The translations under genes and the position numbers were made by a program. The notes below the pieces were generated by a model that was not told the DNA's origin, ran no database searches, and saw nothing but the letters and a program-made list of their open reading frames with translations. A DNA stretch of 32,635 nt. Source: Gammaproteobacteria bacterium (GTDB lineage Bacteria; Pseudomonadota; Gammaproteobacteria; Thiohalomonadales; Thiohalomonadaceae). Location of the stretch: contig JANJXC010000036.1 of the NCBI GenBank assembly GCA_024709225.1, positions 1 through 32,635 of the forward strand. Direction: 5' to 3'. Positions 24,465 through 32,362 of the stretch are shown in pieces (within the stretch, counting starts at the first letter, position 1; the number at the start of each line of letters is the position of its first letter).

Positions 24465-25454
24465 ATGCCTGCTATCCCACGCCTTGCCTTCACCCCCGGT
24501 GAACCGGCCGGCATCGGCCCCGACCTCGCCGTGCTGCTGGCGCAGCAGCCGCAGGCGGCGGAGATCGTTGCGATCGCCGATCCGGACCTGCTGTTGCAGC
24601 GCGCCCGCCGGCGCGGCGTGCCGTTGCGGCTGCGCGAGGTCGATCTCGCTGCCGCGCCGCAGGTCGCCGCGCCGGGTACGCTGAGTGTGCTGCCGGTAGC
24701 GCTGGCGGCACCGGCACAGGCCGGCAAGCTCGATGCGGCCAACGCCCCCTATGTGCTGGAGACCCTGCGCCGCGCCACCGCGCTCTGCCAGCAGGGACAC
24801 TGCGCGGCCCTGGTCACCGGCCCGGTGCACAAGGGCATCATCAACGACGCCGGCATCCCCTTCACCGGCCACACCGAATTTCTTGCCGCACTGACCCACA
24901 CCCCGCGCGTGGTGATGATGCTGGCCACCCCCGGCCTGCGCGTGGCCCTCGCCACCACCCACCTGCCGCTGCGCGCGGTGGCCGATGCCATCACGCCGGC
25001 CTTGCTGCACGAGGTGATCGGTATCCTGCATCATGACCTGCGCACGAAGTTCGGCATCGCGCAGCCGCGCATCCTGGTGTGCGGCCTCAATCCCCATGCC
25101 GGCGAGGGCGGCCACCTGGGCCGCGAGGAGATCGAGGTGATCGAACCGGTGCTGGAGACCTTGCGCCGCACCGGCATGCACCTCAGCGGCCCGCTGCCCG
25201 CCGACACCCTGTTCACCCCGCGCCACCTGGAACACGCCGATGCGGTGCTTGCCATGTACCACGATCAGGGCCTGCCGGTGCTCAAGCACAAGGGCTTCGG
25301 CCGCGCCGTCAACATCACCCTCGGCCTGCCCATCGTGCGCACCTCCGTCGACCACGGCACCGCGCTGGAACTGGCGGGGAATGGTGTCGTTGATTTGGGC
25401 AGCCTGCAGTACGCGGTTGAGGTGGCATTGCAACAAGTCGCAAGTGACAAGTGA
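24465..25454 (+). CDS. pdxA: 4-hydroxythreonine-4-phosphate dehydrogenase PdxA
   Basis: PdxA oxidises 4-phosphohydroxy-threonine in the DXP-dependent pathway to pyridoxal phosphate. The 329-residue cytosolic enzyme matches E. coli in length. Landmarks are [13 protein letters not shown] near residue 7, [14 protein letters not shown] near 118 with the metal-binding His region, FTGHTEFLA near 135, [14 protein letters not shown] near 206, and [15 protein letters not shown] near 264. The ATG at 24465 is preferred over an in-frame TTG at 24447. The last codons and stop (QVASDK then TGA) are written in a 7-bp repeat arm, so the C-terminal tail is repeat-derived. Confidence 0.96.
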   Translation: MPAIPRLAFTPGEPAGIGPDLAVLLAQQPQAAEIVAIADPDLLLQRARRRGVPLRLREVDLAAAPQVAAPGTLSVLPVALAAPAQAGKLDAANAPYVLETLRRATALCQQGHCAALVTGPVHKGIINDAGIPFTGHTEFLAALTHTPRVVMMLATPGLRVALATTHLPLRAVADAITPALLHEVIGILHHDLRTKFGIAQPRILVCGLNPHAGEGGHLGREEIEVIEPVLETLRRTGMHLSGPLPADTLFTPRHLEHADAVLAMYHDQGLPVLKHKGFGRAVNITLGLPIVRTSVDHGTALELAGNGVVDLGSLQYAVEVALQQVASDK

Positions 25455-25537
25455 CAAGTTGCAAGCGGGTATGAACGCGCCATGCGCGACTGTTTTTGCT
25501 TTTACTTGCAACTTGAAACTTGGAACTTGAGACTTCG
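25431..25537. repeat. 7-bp repeat hairpin between pdxA and rsmA
   Basis: The left arm (25431-25465) repeats CAAGTGA-type heptamers and overlaps the end of pdxA. The right arm (25503-25537) repeats ACTTGCA/ACTTGAA/ACTTGGA/ACTTGAG and ends exactly at the base before the rsmA ATG. The loop (25466-25502) is about 37 bp with a small palindrome (GCGCCATGCGCG). Confidence 0.9.
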
Positions 25538-26314
25538 ATGGAACATCGTGCCCGCAAACGCTTTGGCCAGAACTTCCTGCACGATCGTCACGTCATCGAT
25601 CGCATCGTGCGCGCCATCCATCCCAAGGCCGGCGAGCGGCTGGTGGAGATCGGTCCCGGCCTCGGCGCGCTGACCCTGCCGCTGCTGCAGGCCGCCGGCC
25701 GACTGGAGGTAGTGGAGCTGGACCGCGACCTGATCCCCAAGCTGGCGCAGCAGTGCGCCGGGCAGGGCGAACTCATCATCCACAGCGCCGACGCGCTGAA
25801 ATTCGATTTCTGCGCCCTGGCCGCGGGCGGCAGGCTGCGCCTCGCCGGCAACCTGCCCTACAACATCTCCACGCCGCTGATCTTCCACCTGCTCGGGCAG
25901 GCCCACTGCATCGACGACATGCACTTCATGCTGCAGAAGGAGGTGGTGGAACGGCTGGCGGCGAAACCCGATACCAGCGACTACGGCCGTCTCAGCGTGA
26001 TGGTGCAGTACCGCTGCAAGGTGGAGCAGTTGTTCATCGTGCCGCCCGGCGCCTTCACCCCGGCCCCCAAGGTGGACTCCGCCATCGTGCGCCTGGAGCC
26101 CCATGCCGCGCCGCCGGTGGACGTCGATGCGGCGGTGCTGGAAAAGCTGGTGGCCCAGGCCTTCAGCCAGCGCCGCAAGACCCTGCGCAACACCCTCAAG
26201 GGCCTGCTCGACGCGGAGACCATCGAGGCCGCCGGCATCGACCCGCAGCGCCGCGCCGAAACCCTCAGCCTGCAGGAGTTCGCCGCCCTGGCGCGGTGTG
26301 TCAGCGGCGGCTGA
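25538..26314 (+). CDS. rsmA: 16S rRNA (adenine1518/1519-N6)-dimethyltransferase RsmA (KsgA)
   Basis: RsmA dimethylates two adjacent adenosines in helix 45 of 16S rRNA during small-subunit assembly. The 258-residue protein has the SAM site VEIGPGLGALTLPLL near residue 32, DRDL near 64, the catalytic NLPYNIST (N105), and the C-terminal KTLRNTLKGLL near 210. The ATG at 25538 gives the family N-terminus (RARKRFGQNFLHD). No standard Shine-Dalgarno is seen; the 34 bases before the ATG are 7-bp repeat units, one of which contains GGAACTTGAG. It follows pdxA as in E. coli, but apaG is displaced 3.7 kb downstream. Confidence 0.96.
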   Translation: MEHRARKRFGQNFLHDRHVIDRIVRAIHPKAGERLVEIGPGLGALTLPLLQAAGRLEVVELDRDLIPKLAQQCAGQGELIIHSADALKFDFCALAAGGRLRLAGNLPYNISTPLIFHLLGQAHCIDDMHFMLQKEVVERLAAKPDTSDYGRLSVMVQYRCKVEQLFIVPPGAFTPAPKVDSAIVRLEPHAAPPVDVDAAVLEKLVAQAFSQRRKTLRNTLKGLLDAETIEAAGIDPQRRAETLSLQEFAALARCVSGG

Positions 26315-26394
26315 GGCCGCTCGCCACAGGGAAGTGCGCCCCGCGTCAAGGTCGCCGGGCGCCTGCCGTTATACTCTGGGCAGCGGGGCACAGC

Positions 26395-27837
26395 ATGACA
26401 GCAACCACTCACTCATCCACCCAGGGCACCAGCAACTGGCTGATCTTCCGCATCGGCCGCGTCGCCTGTGCCGTGCCGGCACTCGCGGTGGAAAGCATCC
26501 TGCCGCTGCCGGAACACATCACCGCCCTGCCCGGCGCCGATGCCGGCCGCCCCGGGCTGTTCCATCACGGCAGCGGCACGGTGGCGATCATCGACCTGCG
26601 CCACCGCTTCGGCTGCGACAGCCCCGATCCGCGACGCGGCCGGCTGCTGCTGGGCCGGCTCGGCAGCAACAGCTACGGCTTCTGGGTGGACAGCATCGTC
26701 GGCCTGGCCGATGCCGGTCAGGTCAAGCCGGCACCGCTGCCGCCGGAGCTGCCCCACAACGTGTTCAGCGCCGCCCTGCGCTACCGCGACGAAATCGTGC
26801 TGTGCAGCGACCCGGCGCGACTGCTCGCCATGCGCGATGCGGCCGGCCTCAGGCACCTGGTATGTGCGGCACCGCCGCAGGCCGTGCCGCCGCCCGGCAC
26901 CTCGGCTAGAGACACCGCTCCGCTCCCGCCGTCACGGCCGGCCACAACACCGGCAACGGCCGTGCCCGCCCCGCGCACACCCGCCGGCCCCGCGGCCGCG
27001 CCACAGCCGGCGCCCGCCCCGGGGTCCGAGCGCGGTAACACCCGCCCCGCTGCGACAACCCGTCCGCCCGCGCCTGCCGCCACCGCACCACGGCGCCCGG
27101 CCGTGCCGCCGCCGCCCCGCCCGGCGACGGCACCGATCCCGCGCCCCCCACGCCCGGCACCGGCCACCGCCGTCCCCGCGGTTGCGGTGGCCGCCCCGCC
27201 GCGCGAAGAGGAACCGCCCTATCGGCCACCGGCGCCGACGCCCGTCGCAGAGGCACCGTCGCCCGCCGCACGCCGGGCCTGGCCGGCCCTGCTTGCGCTG
27301 GGGCTGATCGCCGCCGGCGTCATCTACGCGCTGCGCCCGGCCCAAACTCCGACGCCGCCGCCCTCGCCGCCGCCCGTGTCCCGGGTGGCGCCGGAGCCGG
27401 CCCCCACGCCGTCGCCAGTGGTGCCGGCGACCGAACCTGTCCCTGCCGAAGCCGTGGCGAGCGCCCCGGCCACCCCAATCTTTCAGGGCCAGGGCCTCCA
27501 GGTGGAACAGAACGGTGAGGAGATCACCATTGTCATCGAACGGGCCCGGCCGCAGCCCGCGCCGGAACCGGCCCCGGCCACGCCGCCGGCAACCGAGACC
27601 GCGGCAGCGGCGCACAGCGATATCCTTGCAGCGCAGCCCGCCACGCCGGAGCCGGAGCCGGAGCCGGAGCCCGCACAGATGTACGTCCACACCGTCGCCA
27701 AGGGCGATACCCTGTGGGCCATCGCCGAGCGTTACCTGGACGACCCCTGGCGCTACCGGGAACTGGCGCAGCTGAGCCGGATCAGGAACCCGGACCTCAT
27801 CTATCCGGGCAACAAGGTGCGTATCATAATTCGGTAA
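26395..27837 (+). CDS. CheW-domain, single-TM, LysM-domain protein
   Basis: This 480-residue protein has an unusual order. Residues about 10-165 are a CheW-like domain (WLIFRIGRVACAVPALAVESIL at the start, VAIIDLRHRFG near 62, YGFWVDSIVGLADAG near 100). Residues about 170-292 are very rich in Pro, Ala and Thr. Residues 296-316 form one transmembrane helix (WPALLALGLIAAGVIYAL). A second Pro/Ala/Glu-rich stretch follows, then a LysM domain at about 430-480 (VAKGDTLWAIAERY...NPDLIYPGNKVRI). The likely topology is CheW inside and LysM at the peptidoglycan. TATACT near 26371 is a possible -10. No chemotaxis kinase gene is nearby. The ATG at 26395 lies after a GGGG site. Confidence 0.82.
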   Translation: MTATTHSSTQGTSNWLIFRIGRVACAVPALAVESILPLPEHITALPGADAGRPGLFHHGSGTVAIIDLRHRFGCDSPDPRRGRLLLGRLGSNSYGFWVDSIVGLADAGQVKPAPLPPELPHNVFSAALRYRDEIVLCSDPARLLAMRDAAGLRHLVCAAPPQAVPPPGTSARDTAPLPPSRPATTPATAVPAPRTPAGPAAAPQPAPAPGSERGNTRPAATTRPPAPAATAPRRPAVPPPPRPATAPIPRPPRPAPATAVPAVAVAAPPREEEPPYRPPAPTPVAEAPSPAARRAWPALLALGLIAAGVIYALRPAQTPTPPPSPPPVSRVAPEPAPTPSPVVPATEPVPAEAVASAPATPIFQGQGLQVEQNGEEITIVIERARPQPAPEPAPATPPATETAAAAHSDILAAQPATPEPEPEPEPAQMYVHTVAKGDTLWAIAERYLDDPWRYRELAQLSRIRNPDLIYPGNKVRIIIR

Positions 27838-27839
27838 AT

Positions 27840-27898
27840 ACCGTTTTCCGTTTTACGTTTACTGTTTACGGAAAACGGAAAACGAATAACAGATAACG
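27840..27898. repeat. 7-bp repeat hairpin between CheW-LysM and comFB genes
   Basis: The left arm reads as GTTTTCC/GTTTTAC/GTTTACT/GTTTACG heptamers. The right arm reads GAAAACG/GAAAACG/AATAACA/GATAACG, pairing with the left. There is almost no loop. It starts two bases after the LysM-gene stop. Confidence 0.88.
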
Positions 27899-27943
27899 AT
27901 ACTGCTAAACTCCTCCTCACCCACCCAGCCACGGAAGCCGGCC

Positions 27944-28225
27944 ATGAATTTCGAGAACATCCACAACTACTACGAAAAACTGGTGCTGGAGCATCTGCAC
28001 GACACCCTGATCGAGCAGCAGGGCATCAGCGATCAGGACCTGCTGGAAGACGTCGCCTGCGTGGCGCTCAACCGTCTGCCCACGCGCTATGTGCGCCATG
28101 ATGTGGACACCGCCTTCTTCACCAGCGACGAGGACTGGCAGCGCATGGAAAAACAGGTGGCGGCCGCCGTGGCAGCGGCGCTCGACTACGTCCGCCAGCA
28201 CGGCGAGAACCGCGGCGAAGACTGA
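27944..28225 (+). CDS. ComFB-family protein
   Basis: This small (93-residue) acidic cytosolic protein matches the late-competence ComFB family: an N-terminal helix with NYYEKLVLEHL, then the conserved core DVACVALNRLPTRYVRHDVDTAFF (about residues 36-60), and a C-terminal helix rich in Ala. ComFB proteins have been linked to cyclic dinucleotide binding in some bacteria, so this one may be a c-di-GMP or c-di-AMP receptor; that is inference from the family. The ATG at 27944 follows a short leader without a strong ribosome site. It sits between the CheW-LysM gene and pgl, with pgl starting 7 bp after its stop. Confidence 0.85.
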   Translation: MNFENIHNYYEKLVLEHLHDTLIEQQGISDQDLLEDVACVALNRLPTRYVRHDVDTAFFTSDEDWQRMEKQVAAAVAAALDYVRQHGENRGED

Positions 28226-28232
28226 GAGCATC

Positions 28233-28967
28233 ATGCCCCGCAAGCCGCCGCCGCTGCACATCCTGCCGGACCAGGCCGCGCTGTTTCAGGCAGTGGCCGA
28301 ACGGGTGCTGGAGCTGGGGACACAGGCCATCACCGAGCGGGGCGCCTTCCACCTCGCCCTCGCCGGCGGCGCCACGCCCCAGGGCCTGTATGCACGGCTC
28401 AGCAGCCCGGCGCTGGCCGATCGCCTCGACTGGAGCCGCGTGCACCTGTATTTCGGCGACGAGCGCAGCGTGCCGCCGGACCACCGCGACAGCAACTACC
28501 GCATGGTGCGCGAGAGCCTGCTCGACCCGCTGCCGAGCCCACCGCAGGTGCACCGCATTGCCGGTGAGCAGGCGCCGGAACAGGCTGCGGCCGAATATGC
28601 CGCGCTGCTGCGCCGGCAATTGCCCGCCGAAGGTTTTGATCTGGTCCTGCTCGGCCTCGGCCCCGACGGCCACATCGCCTCGCTGTTTCCCGGCAGCGAT
28701 GCCCTCCACCAGCAGCGTCAGGCCGTGGTCGCCGATTACGTACCCAAACTGGACAGCTGGCGCATCACCCTCACCCTGCCGGTGCTGAATCGCGCCCGCC
28801 ACCTGCTGCTGCTGGTAAGCGGGGCGCACAAGGCCGACGTGCTGCGCCACGTGTTGCGCAACATCAGCCACGCCAATCCCCTGCCGGTCGAGATGCTGCG
28901 CCCCAGGGGTAGCCTGGAGTGGTTCATCGATGCGCCGGCCGCACGCCACATCGAACGCCAGGACTGA
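28233..28967 (+). CDS. pgl: 6-phosphogluconolactonase
   Basis: Pgl hydrolyses 6-phosphogluconolactone in the oxidative pentose-phosphate and Entner-Doudoroff routes. The 244-residue DevB-type protein has LALAGGATPQGLYARL near 42, VHLYFGDERSVPPDHRDSNYRM (in parts) near 70, and LLGLGPDGHIASLFPG near 140, all typical. The ATG at 28233 is 7 bases after the comFB stop, and glk starts 6 bases after its own stop, so comFB-pgl-glk is probably one transcript. zwf and edd are not in the window. Confidence 0.94.
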   Translation: MPRKPPPLHILPDQAALFQAVAERVLELGTQAITERGAFHLALAGGATPQGLYARLSSPALADRLDWSRVHLYFGDERSVPPDHRDSNYRMVRESLLDPLPSPPQVHRIAGEQAPEQAAAEYAALLRRQLPAEGFDLVLLGLGPDGHIASLFPGSDALHQQRQAVVADYVPKLDSWRITLTLPVLNRARHLLLLVSGAHKADVLRHVLRNISHANPLPVEMLRPRGSLEWFIDAPAARHIERQD

Positions 28968-28973
28968 GCCGGC

Positions 28974-29993
28974 ATGACACCGTTACGCGTCCTCGCCGGC
29001 GACATAGGCGGCACCAAGACCCTGCTGCAACTGGCTGAATTCGAACCCGGCGGCACGCGGCCACAGCGCGTGCTGCATGCCGCCCGCTACGACAGCGCCG
29101 CCTATCCCGAGCTGGCCCCGTTGCTGGATGACTTCCTGCACGGCATCACCCAGCCACTGCATGGCGCCTGCCTTGCCGTCGCCGGCCCGGTGCAGGGGGA
29201 CGCCACGCACCAGTTCACCCGCCTCACCAACCTGCCCTGGCAACTGGACTCGCAGCGCCTCGCCGCCGACCTGGGCCTGCCGGCGGTGCGGCTGATCAAC
29301 GACTTTCAGGCGGTGGGGTATGGCATCGAAGCCCTCCATGCCGCCGAACTGTCCCCGCTGCACGCCGGTACGGCGCAGGCGCACGCCCCGCGCGTGGTGC
29401 TCGGCGCCGGCACCGGCCTCGGCGTCGCCCTGCTCATGCCCTGCCACGACCGCTACGAGGTGTTTCCCACCGAGGCCGGCCACATGGATTTCGCTGCCGC
29501 CGATGGCCTGCAGGACGACTTGCTCGCCTTCCTGCGCCGGGAATATGGCCACGTGTCGTGGGAACGCCTGGTCTCCGGCCCCGGGCTGATTGCGCTGTAT
29601 CGCTACCTGCTGGCGCGCGACGGCGCCGCGGACCACGCCGCACTGCTGCAGGCCACCGATGCGGCCGCCGCCATCGCCGCGGCGCCGGACATGCACGCCC
29701 GCGCCGCTGTGGATCTGTTTGTGCGCCTGTATGGCGCCTTCGCCGGCAACCTGGCCCTCACCTGTCTGGCGCGCGGCGGCGTCTACCTGGCCGGCGGCAT
29801 CGCCACCAAGATCCTGCCGCACTTGCAACAGGGCGGCTTCGCCCACAGTTACTGCGACAAGGGCCGCATGCGCGCGGTGGTGGAAAACATTCCGGTCCAC
29901 GTGGTCACCAATGCGCAGGTGGGGCTGCTCGGCGCGCTGCTCGCCGCCGCACGCCTCGCAATGCAGGATTCAACATTCACAATTCAACATTGA
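28974..29993 (+). CDS. glk: Glucokinase Glk
   Basis: Glk phosphorylates glucose to glucose-6-phosphate. The 339-residue protein is of the bacterial Glk (non-ROK) family: the ATP phosphate loop LAGDIGGTKTLLQLAEF near residue 7, INDFQAVGYGI near 105 with the catalytic Asp, GAGTGLGVALL near 143, TEAGHMDFA near 165, and GGVYLAGGIATKI near 265. The last nine codons (QDSTFTIQH and stop) lie in ATTCAAC-type 7-bp repeats, so the tail is repeat-derived and not part of the enzyme fold. It is coupled to pgl. Confidence 0.93.
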   Translation: MTPLRVLAGDIGGTKTLLQLAEFEPGGTRPQRVLHAARYDSAAYPELAPLLDDFLHGITQPLHGACLAVAGPVQGDATHQFTRLTNLPWQLDSQRLAADLGLPAVRLINDFQAVGYGIEALHAAELSPLHAGTAQAHAPRVVLGAGTGLGVALLMPCHDRYEVFPTEAGHMDFAAADGLQDDLLAFLRREYGHVSWERLVSGPGLIALYRYLLARDGAADHAALLQATDAAAAIAAAPDMHARAAVDLFVRLYGAFAGNLALTCLARGGVYLAGGIATKILPHLQQGGFAHSYCDKGRMRAVVENIPVHVVTNAQVGLLGALLAAARLAMQDSTFTIQH

Positions 29994-30037
29994 AACCACC
30001 AAAAACCAGCCATGCCCATCCTGAATCCTGAATTTTC
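29968..30037. repeat. 7-bp repeat hairpin between glk and apaG
   Basis: The left arm is four in-register heptamers: ATTCAAC, ATTCACA, ATTCAAC, ATTGAAA (29968-29995), overlapping the end of glk. The right arm (30021-30037) is CTGAATC/CTGAATT. Same family as the TTCAAAA array at 1-98, with a related 7-mer. Confidence 0.85.
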
Positions 30038-30060
30038 CGCCCCCTAGCCCCTAAGCCAAG

Positions 30061-30441
30061 ATGACCGACCCCAAATACCGCATCGCCGTCGAGGTTGAAA
30101 CCCAGTATCTGGACGACCAGTCGCTGCCGGAAGAAAACCGCTACGTGTTCGCCTACACCATCACCATCCGCAACACCGGCAGCGTGCCGGCCAAGCTGTT
30201 GTCGCGCCACTGGGTCATCACCGACGGCAACGGCGCGGTGCAGGAGGTGCAGGGTGCCGGCGTCGTCGGCGAGCAGCCGCACCTGCAACCGGGCAAGCAC
30301 TTCCGCTACACCAGCGGCACCGTGCTCGATACCCCGGTGGGTGCCATGCAGGGCAGCTACCAGATGCGCGCCGACGACGGCCACGAATTCGACGCCGACA
30401 TCCCGGTGTTCCGCCTGTCCATGCCGAGGACGTTGCACTGA
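30061..30441 (+). CDS. apaG: ApaG protein
   Basis: ApaG is a small FnIII-like-fold protein long associated with apaH, and with Co2+ resistance and Mg2+ efflux phenotypes in enterobacteria; its biochemical role is unclear. The 126-residue protein has the family motifs [13 protein letters not shown] near 29, [11 protein letters not shown] near 47, [16 protein letters not shown] near 62, [22 protein letters not shown] (in parts) near 82, and [11 protein letters not shown] near 110. In E. coli it lies between rsmA and apaH; here four genes separate it from rsmA and a methyltransferase gene separates it from apaH. Confidence 0.95.
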   Translation: MTDPKYRIAVEVETQYLDDQSLPEENRYVFAYTITIRNTGSVPAKLLSRHWVITDGNGAVQEVQGAGVVGEQPHLQPGKHFRYTSGTVLDTPVGAMQGSYQMRADDGHEFDADIPVFRLSMPRTLH

Positions 30442-30442
30442 C

Positions 30443-30513
30443 AAAAGTGGCAAGTCCCAAGTGACAAGTTCCCAGTATTTTTCTTGCCACTTGTCACATG
30501 CGACTTGAAACTG
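30443..30513. repeat. 7-bp repeat hairpin between apaG and the methyltransferase gene
   Basis: The left arm (30443-30472) has GTGGCAAGTCCCAAGTGACAAGT, i.e. CAAGTNN heptamers. The right arm (30483-30513) has CTTGCCACTTGTCAC and CGACTTGAAACT. The right arm ends 5 bases before the next ATG. Confidence 0.88.
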
Positions 30514-30518
30514 ACTTT

Positions 30519-31127
30519 ATGTCTTTACGTCACACCTACACGCTGTTCGCCCCCATCTACGACCTGGTGCTCGGCCGGGCCAGCGCGGCCCTGCGCCGCG
30601 ACAGCCTGCAACGACTGCCGGTGCAGGAGGGGGATGTGCTGCTCACCGGCATCGGCACCGGACTGGATATCCCGCATCTGCCGCACGGACCCTGCTACAT
30701 CGGCCTCGACCTCACGCCGGCGATGCTGCGCAAGGCACAACGGCGCAGCGCCGGACGCGCGGACATCCGCCTGCACCTGGGCGACGCCATGCAGTTGCCC
30801 TATCGCGATGCCAGTTTCGACGCCGTGGTGCTGCACCTGATCCTCGCCGTGGTGCCGCAACCGGAGCGCCTGCTGGCCGAGGCCGAACGCGTGCTCAAGC
30901 CCGGCGGCCACATCCTCATCGTCGACAAGTTCCTGCATCCCGGACAGCGCGCGCCGCTGCGCCGCCTGCTCAACCTCATCACGCGCCACATCGCCACCCG
31001 CACCGACGTGGTGCTGGAAGACGTCATGGCCTGCTGTACGCAACTGCATCTGAAGCTGGATGAGCCGGTGCTGGCGCGGGGATGGTTTCGGCGGATTGAG
31101 TTAAAAAAAGTGACAAGTGACAAGTGA
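30519..31127 (+). CDS. Class I SAM-dependent methyltransferase
   Basis: The 202-residue cytosolic protein is a Rossmann-fold methyltransferase of the UbiE/Methyltransf_11 type. Motif I is degenerate but recognisable (LLTGIGTGLDIPHLP near residue 38), followed by the acidic loop YIGLDLTPAMLRKAQ near 57, motif II GDAMQLPYRDASFDAVVLHLILAVVP near 85 (in parts), and the post-motif LKPGGHILIVDKFLHPG near 125. The substrate is unknown. The ATG follows a heptamer arm and has no obvious ribosome site. The final residues KVTSDK and the stop are encoded in the next 7-bp repeat arm. Confidence 0.87.
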   Translation: MSLRHTYTLFAPIYDLVLGRASAALRRDSLQRLPVQEGDVLLTGIGTGLDIPHLPHGPCYIGLDLTPAMLRKAQRRSAGRADIRLHLGDAMQLPYRDASFDAVVLHLILAVVPQPERLLAEAERVLKPGGHILIVDKFLHPGQRAPLRRLLNLITRHIATRTDVVLEDVMACCTQLHLKLDEPVLARGWFRRIELKKVTSDK

Positions 31128-31217
31128 CAAGACAGGGCGTTGGTTTTTTCTTGCAACTTGCAACTTGCAACTTGCAACTTGTAACTTGTAACTTGTAACT
31201 TGTAACTTCATAACTTT
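31109..31217. repeat. 7-bp repeat hairpin with 4x CTTGCAA and 4x CTTGTAA
   Basis: The left arm (31109-31131) has three CAAGTGA-type units and contains the methyltransferase stop. The right arm has four perfect CTTGCAA copies (31150-31177), then four perfect CTTGTAA copies (31178-31205), then a decayed unit. The two blocks of identical copies suggest stepwise expansion by slippage. It is the longest GC-moderate member of the family here. Confidence 0.93.
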
Positions 31218-31240
31218 ACCCAACACCGGTAGACAGACCC

Positions 31241-32074
31241 GTGCCCACCTATGCCATCGGCGACATCCAGGGCTGCTACGACCCACTGATGCAGCTGCTG
31301 GAGCAGATACGCTTCGACCCCGCCAGTGATCGCCTGTGGTTTGCCGGCGATCTGGTCAACCGCGGCCCGAAATCCCTGGAGGTGTTGCGCTTCGTGCGCA
31401 GCCTCGGTGCTGGCGCCGTCACCGTGCTCGGCAATCACGACCTGCACCTGCTGGCGGTATGGCAGGACAAGCACCATCACTTCAAGTCCAATGACACCCT
31501 GCTGCCCGTCATCCATGCGCCGGATTGCGATGAACTGTGCCACTGGCTGCGCCACCAGCCGCTGCTGCATTACGACGCGCCGCTGGATTATGTGATGGTG
31601 CATGCCGGCCTGCCGCCGCAGTGGGACCTGGCCACGGCACAGCGCCTCGCGGGCGAGGTGGAGACGGTGTTGCGCGGCGATGACTTCGTCGCCTTCATGG
31701 AAAACATGTACGGCAACAAACCCCGGGGATGGTCGGAGGCGCTGCAAGGCTGGGATCGGCTGCGCTTCGCGGTGAACTGCTTTACCCGCCTGCGCTTCTG
31801 CACCGCGCAGGGTGAACTGGATTTTCATCACAAGGGCAAGCCGGGTGGCGAGGAAGGCGATGTCATGCCGTGGTTTGCGGTGCCGCAGCGGCAGAGCCGC
31901 ACCCAACGCATCCTGTTCGGCCACTGGTCCACCCTGGGCTTTCACCGCGGCGACAATGTCTGCGCCCTCGACACCGGCTGCCTGTGGGGCGGCGCCCTCA
32001 CCGCCCTGCGCCTGGAAGACGGCGCGGCCTTCCACCTCGGCTGCCCCGCCAGCTGCGCCCCGGGGGCGGACTGA
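31241..32074 (+). CDS. apaH: Bis(5'-nucleosyl)-tetraphosphatase (symmetrical) ApaH
   Basis: ApaH hydrolyses Ap4A to two ADP and can remove Np4 caps from RNA. The 277-residue metallophosphatase has GDIQGCYDPL near residue 7, FAGDLVNRGPKSLEVLRFV (in parts) near 32, VLGNHDLHLLAV near 60, VMVHAGLPPQWDL near 120, and FGHWSTLGF near 226, in the family order. The GTG at 31241 gives the typical start MPTYAIGDIQG; an ATG three codons later would cut into it. The length is close to E. coli (about 280). Confidence 0.95.
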   Translation: MPTYAIGDIQGCYDPLMQLLEQIRFDPASDRLWFAGDLVNRGPKSLEVLRFVRSLGAGAVTVLGNHDLHLLAVWQDKHHHFKSNDTLLPVIHAPDCDELCHWLRHQPLLHYDAPLDYVMVHAGLPPQWDLATAQRLAGEVETVLRGDDFVAFMENMYGNKPRGWSEALQGWDRLRFAVNCFTRLRFCTAQGELDFHHKGKPGGEEGDVMPWFAVPQRQSRTQRILFGHWSTLGFHRGDNVCALDTGCLWGGALTALRLEDGAAFHLGCPASCAPGAD

Positions 32075-32362
32075 CCGTCGTGAGCTAAACAAGCGTTCCG
32101 CCTGGGTAGCCAGGCATAGGGCGGCCCATGGGCGCCGTGTCACGGCGGGCACGGCCCGTCCTGTGACGCGCCGCAGAGAGGATGGATACCCATTCGGGAC
32201 AGCTGTTTAGGCCCCGCGCCCCACCCGGCACCGCTTGATGCACGTCAATTGCTTGCCGCCACCGCCGCCTTACACTCTACAGTCGAACAACTGTCCCGCC
32301 GCGCCCAGCGGGTCACACTTAACAGTGGCAGGACGCTGCGCCCGCGCGGAGAACTCGCTGCG
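32075..32362. other. Intergenic region after apaH with several palindromes
   Basis: The 288-bp gap contains CCTGG/CCAGG (32101-32114) and the tight palindrome CGCCGTG-T-CACGGCG (32133-32147). These may form hairpins in the apaH 3' end or the leader of the next gene. No T-tract terminator and no reading frame with support is seen. Confidence 0.4.

Noticed and set aside
25753-26394. Longer 5' extension of the CheW-LysM reading frame
   Set aside because: It runs through rsmA in another frame; the CheW domain begins at the ATG at 26395.
31150-31205. CRISPR-like array
   Set aside because: The repeats are 7 bp with no spacers between copies, and no cas genes are present.
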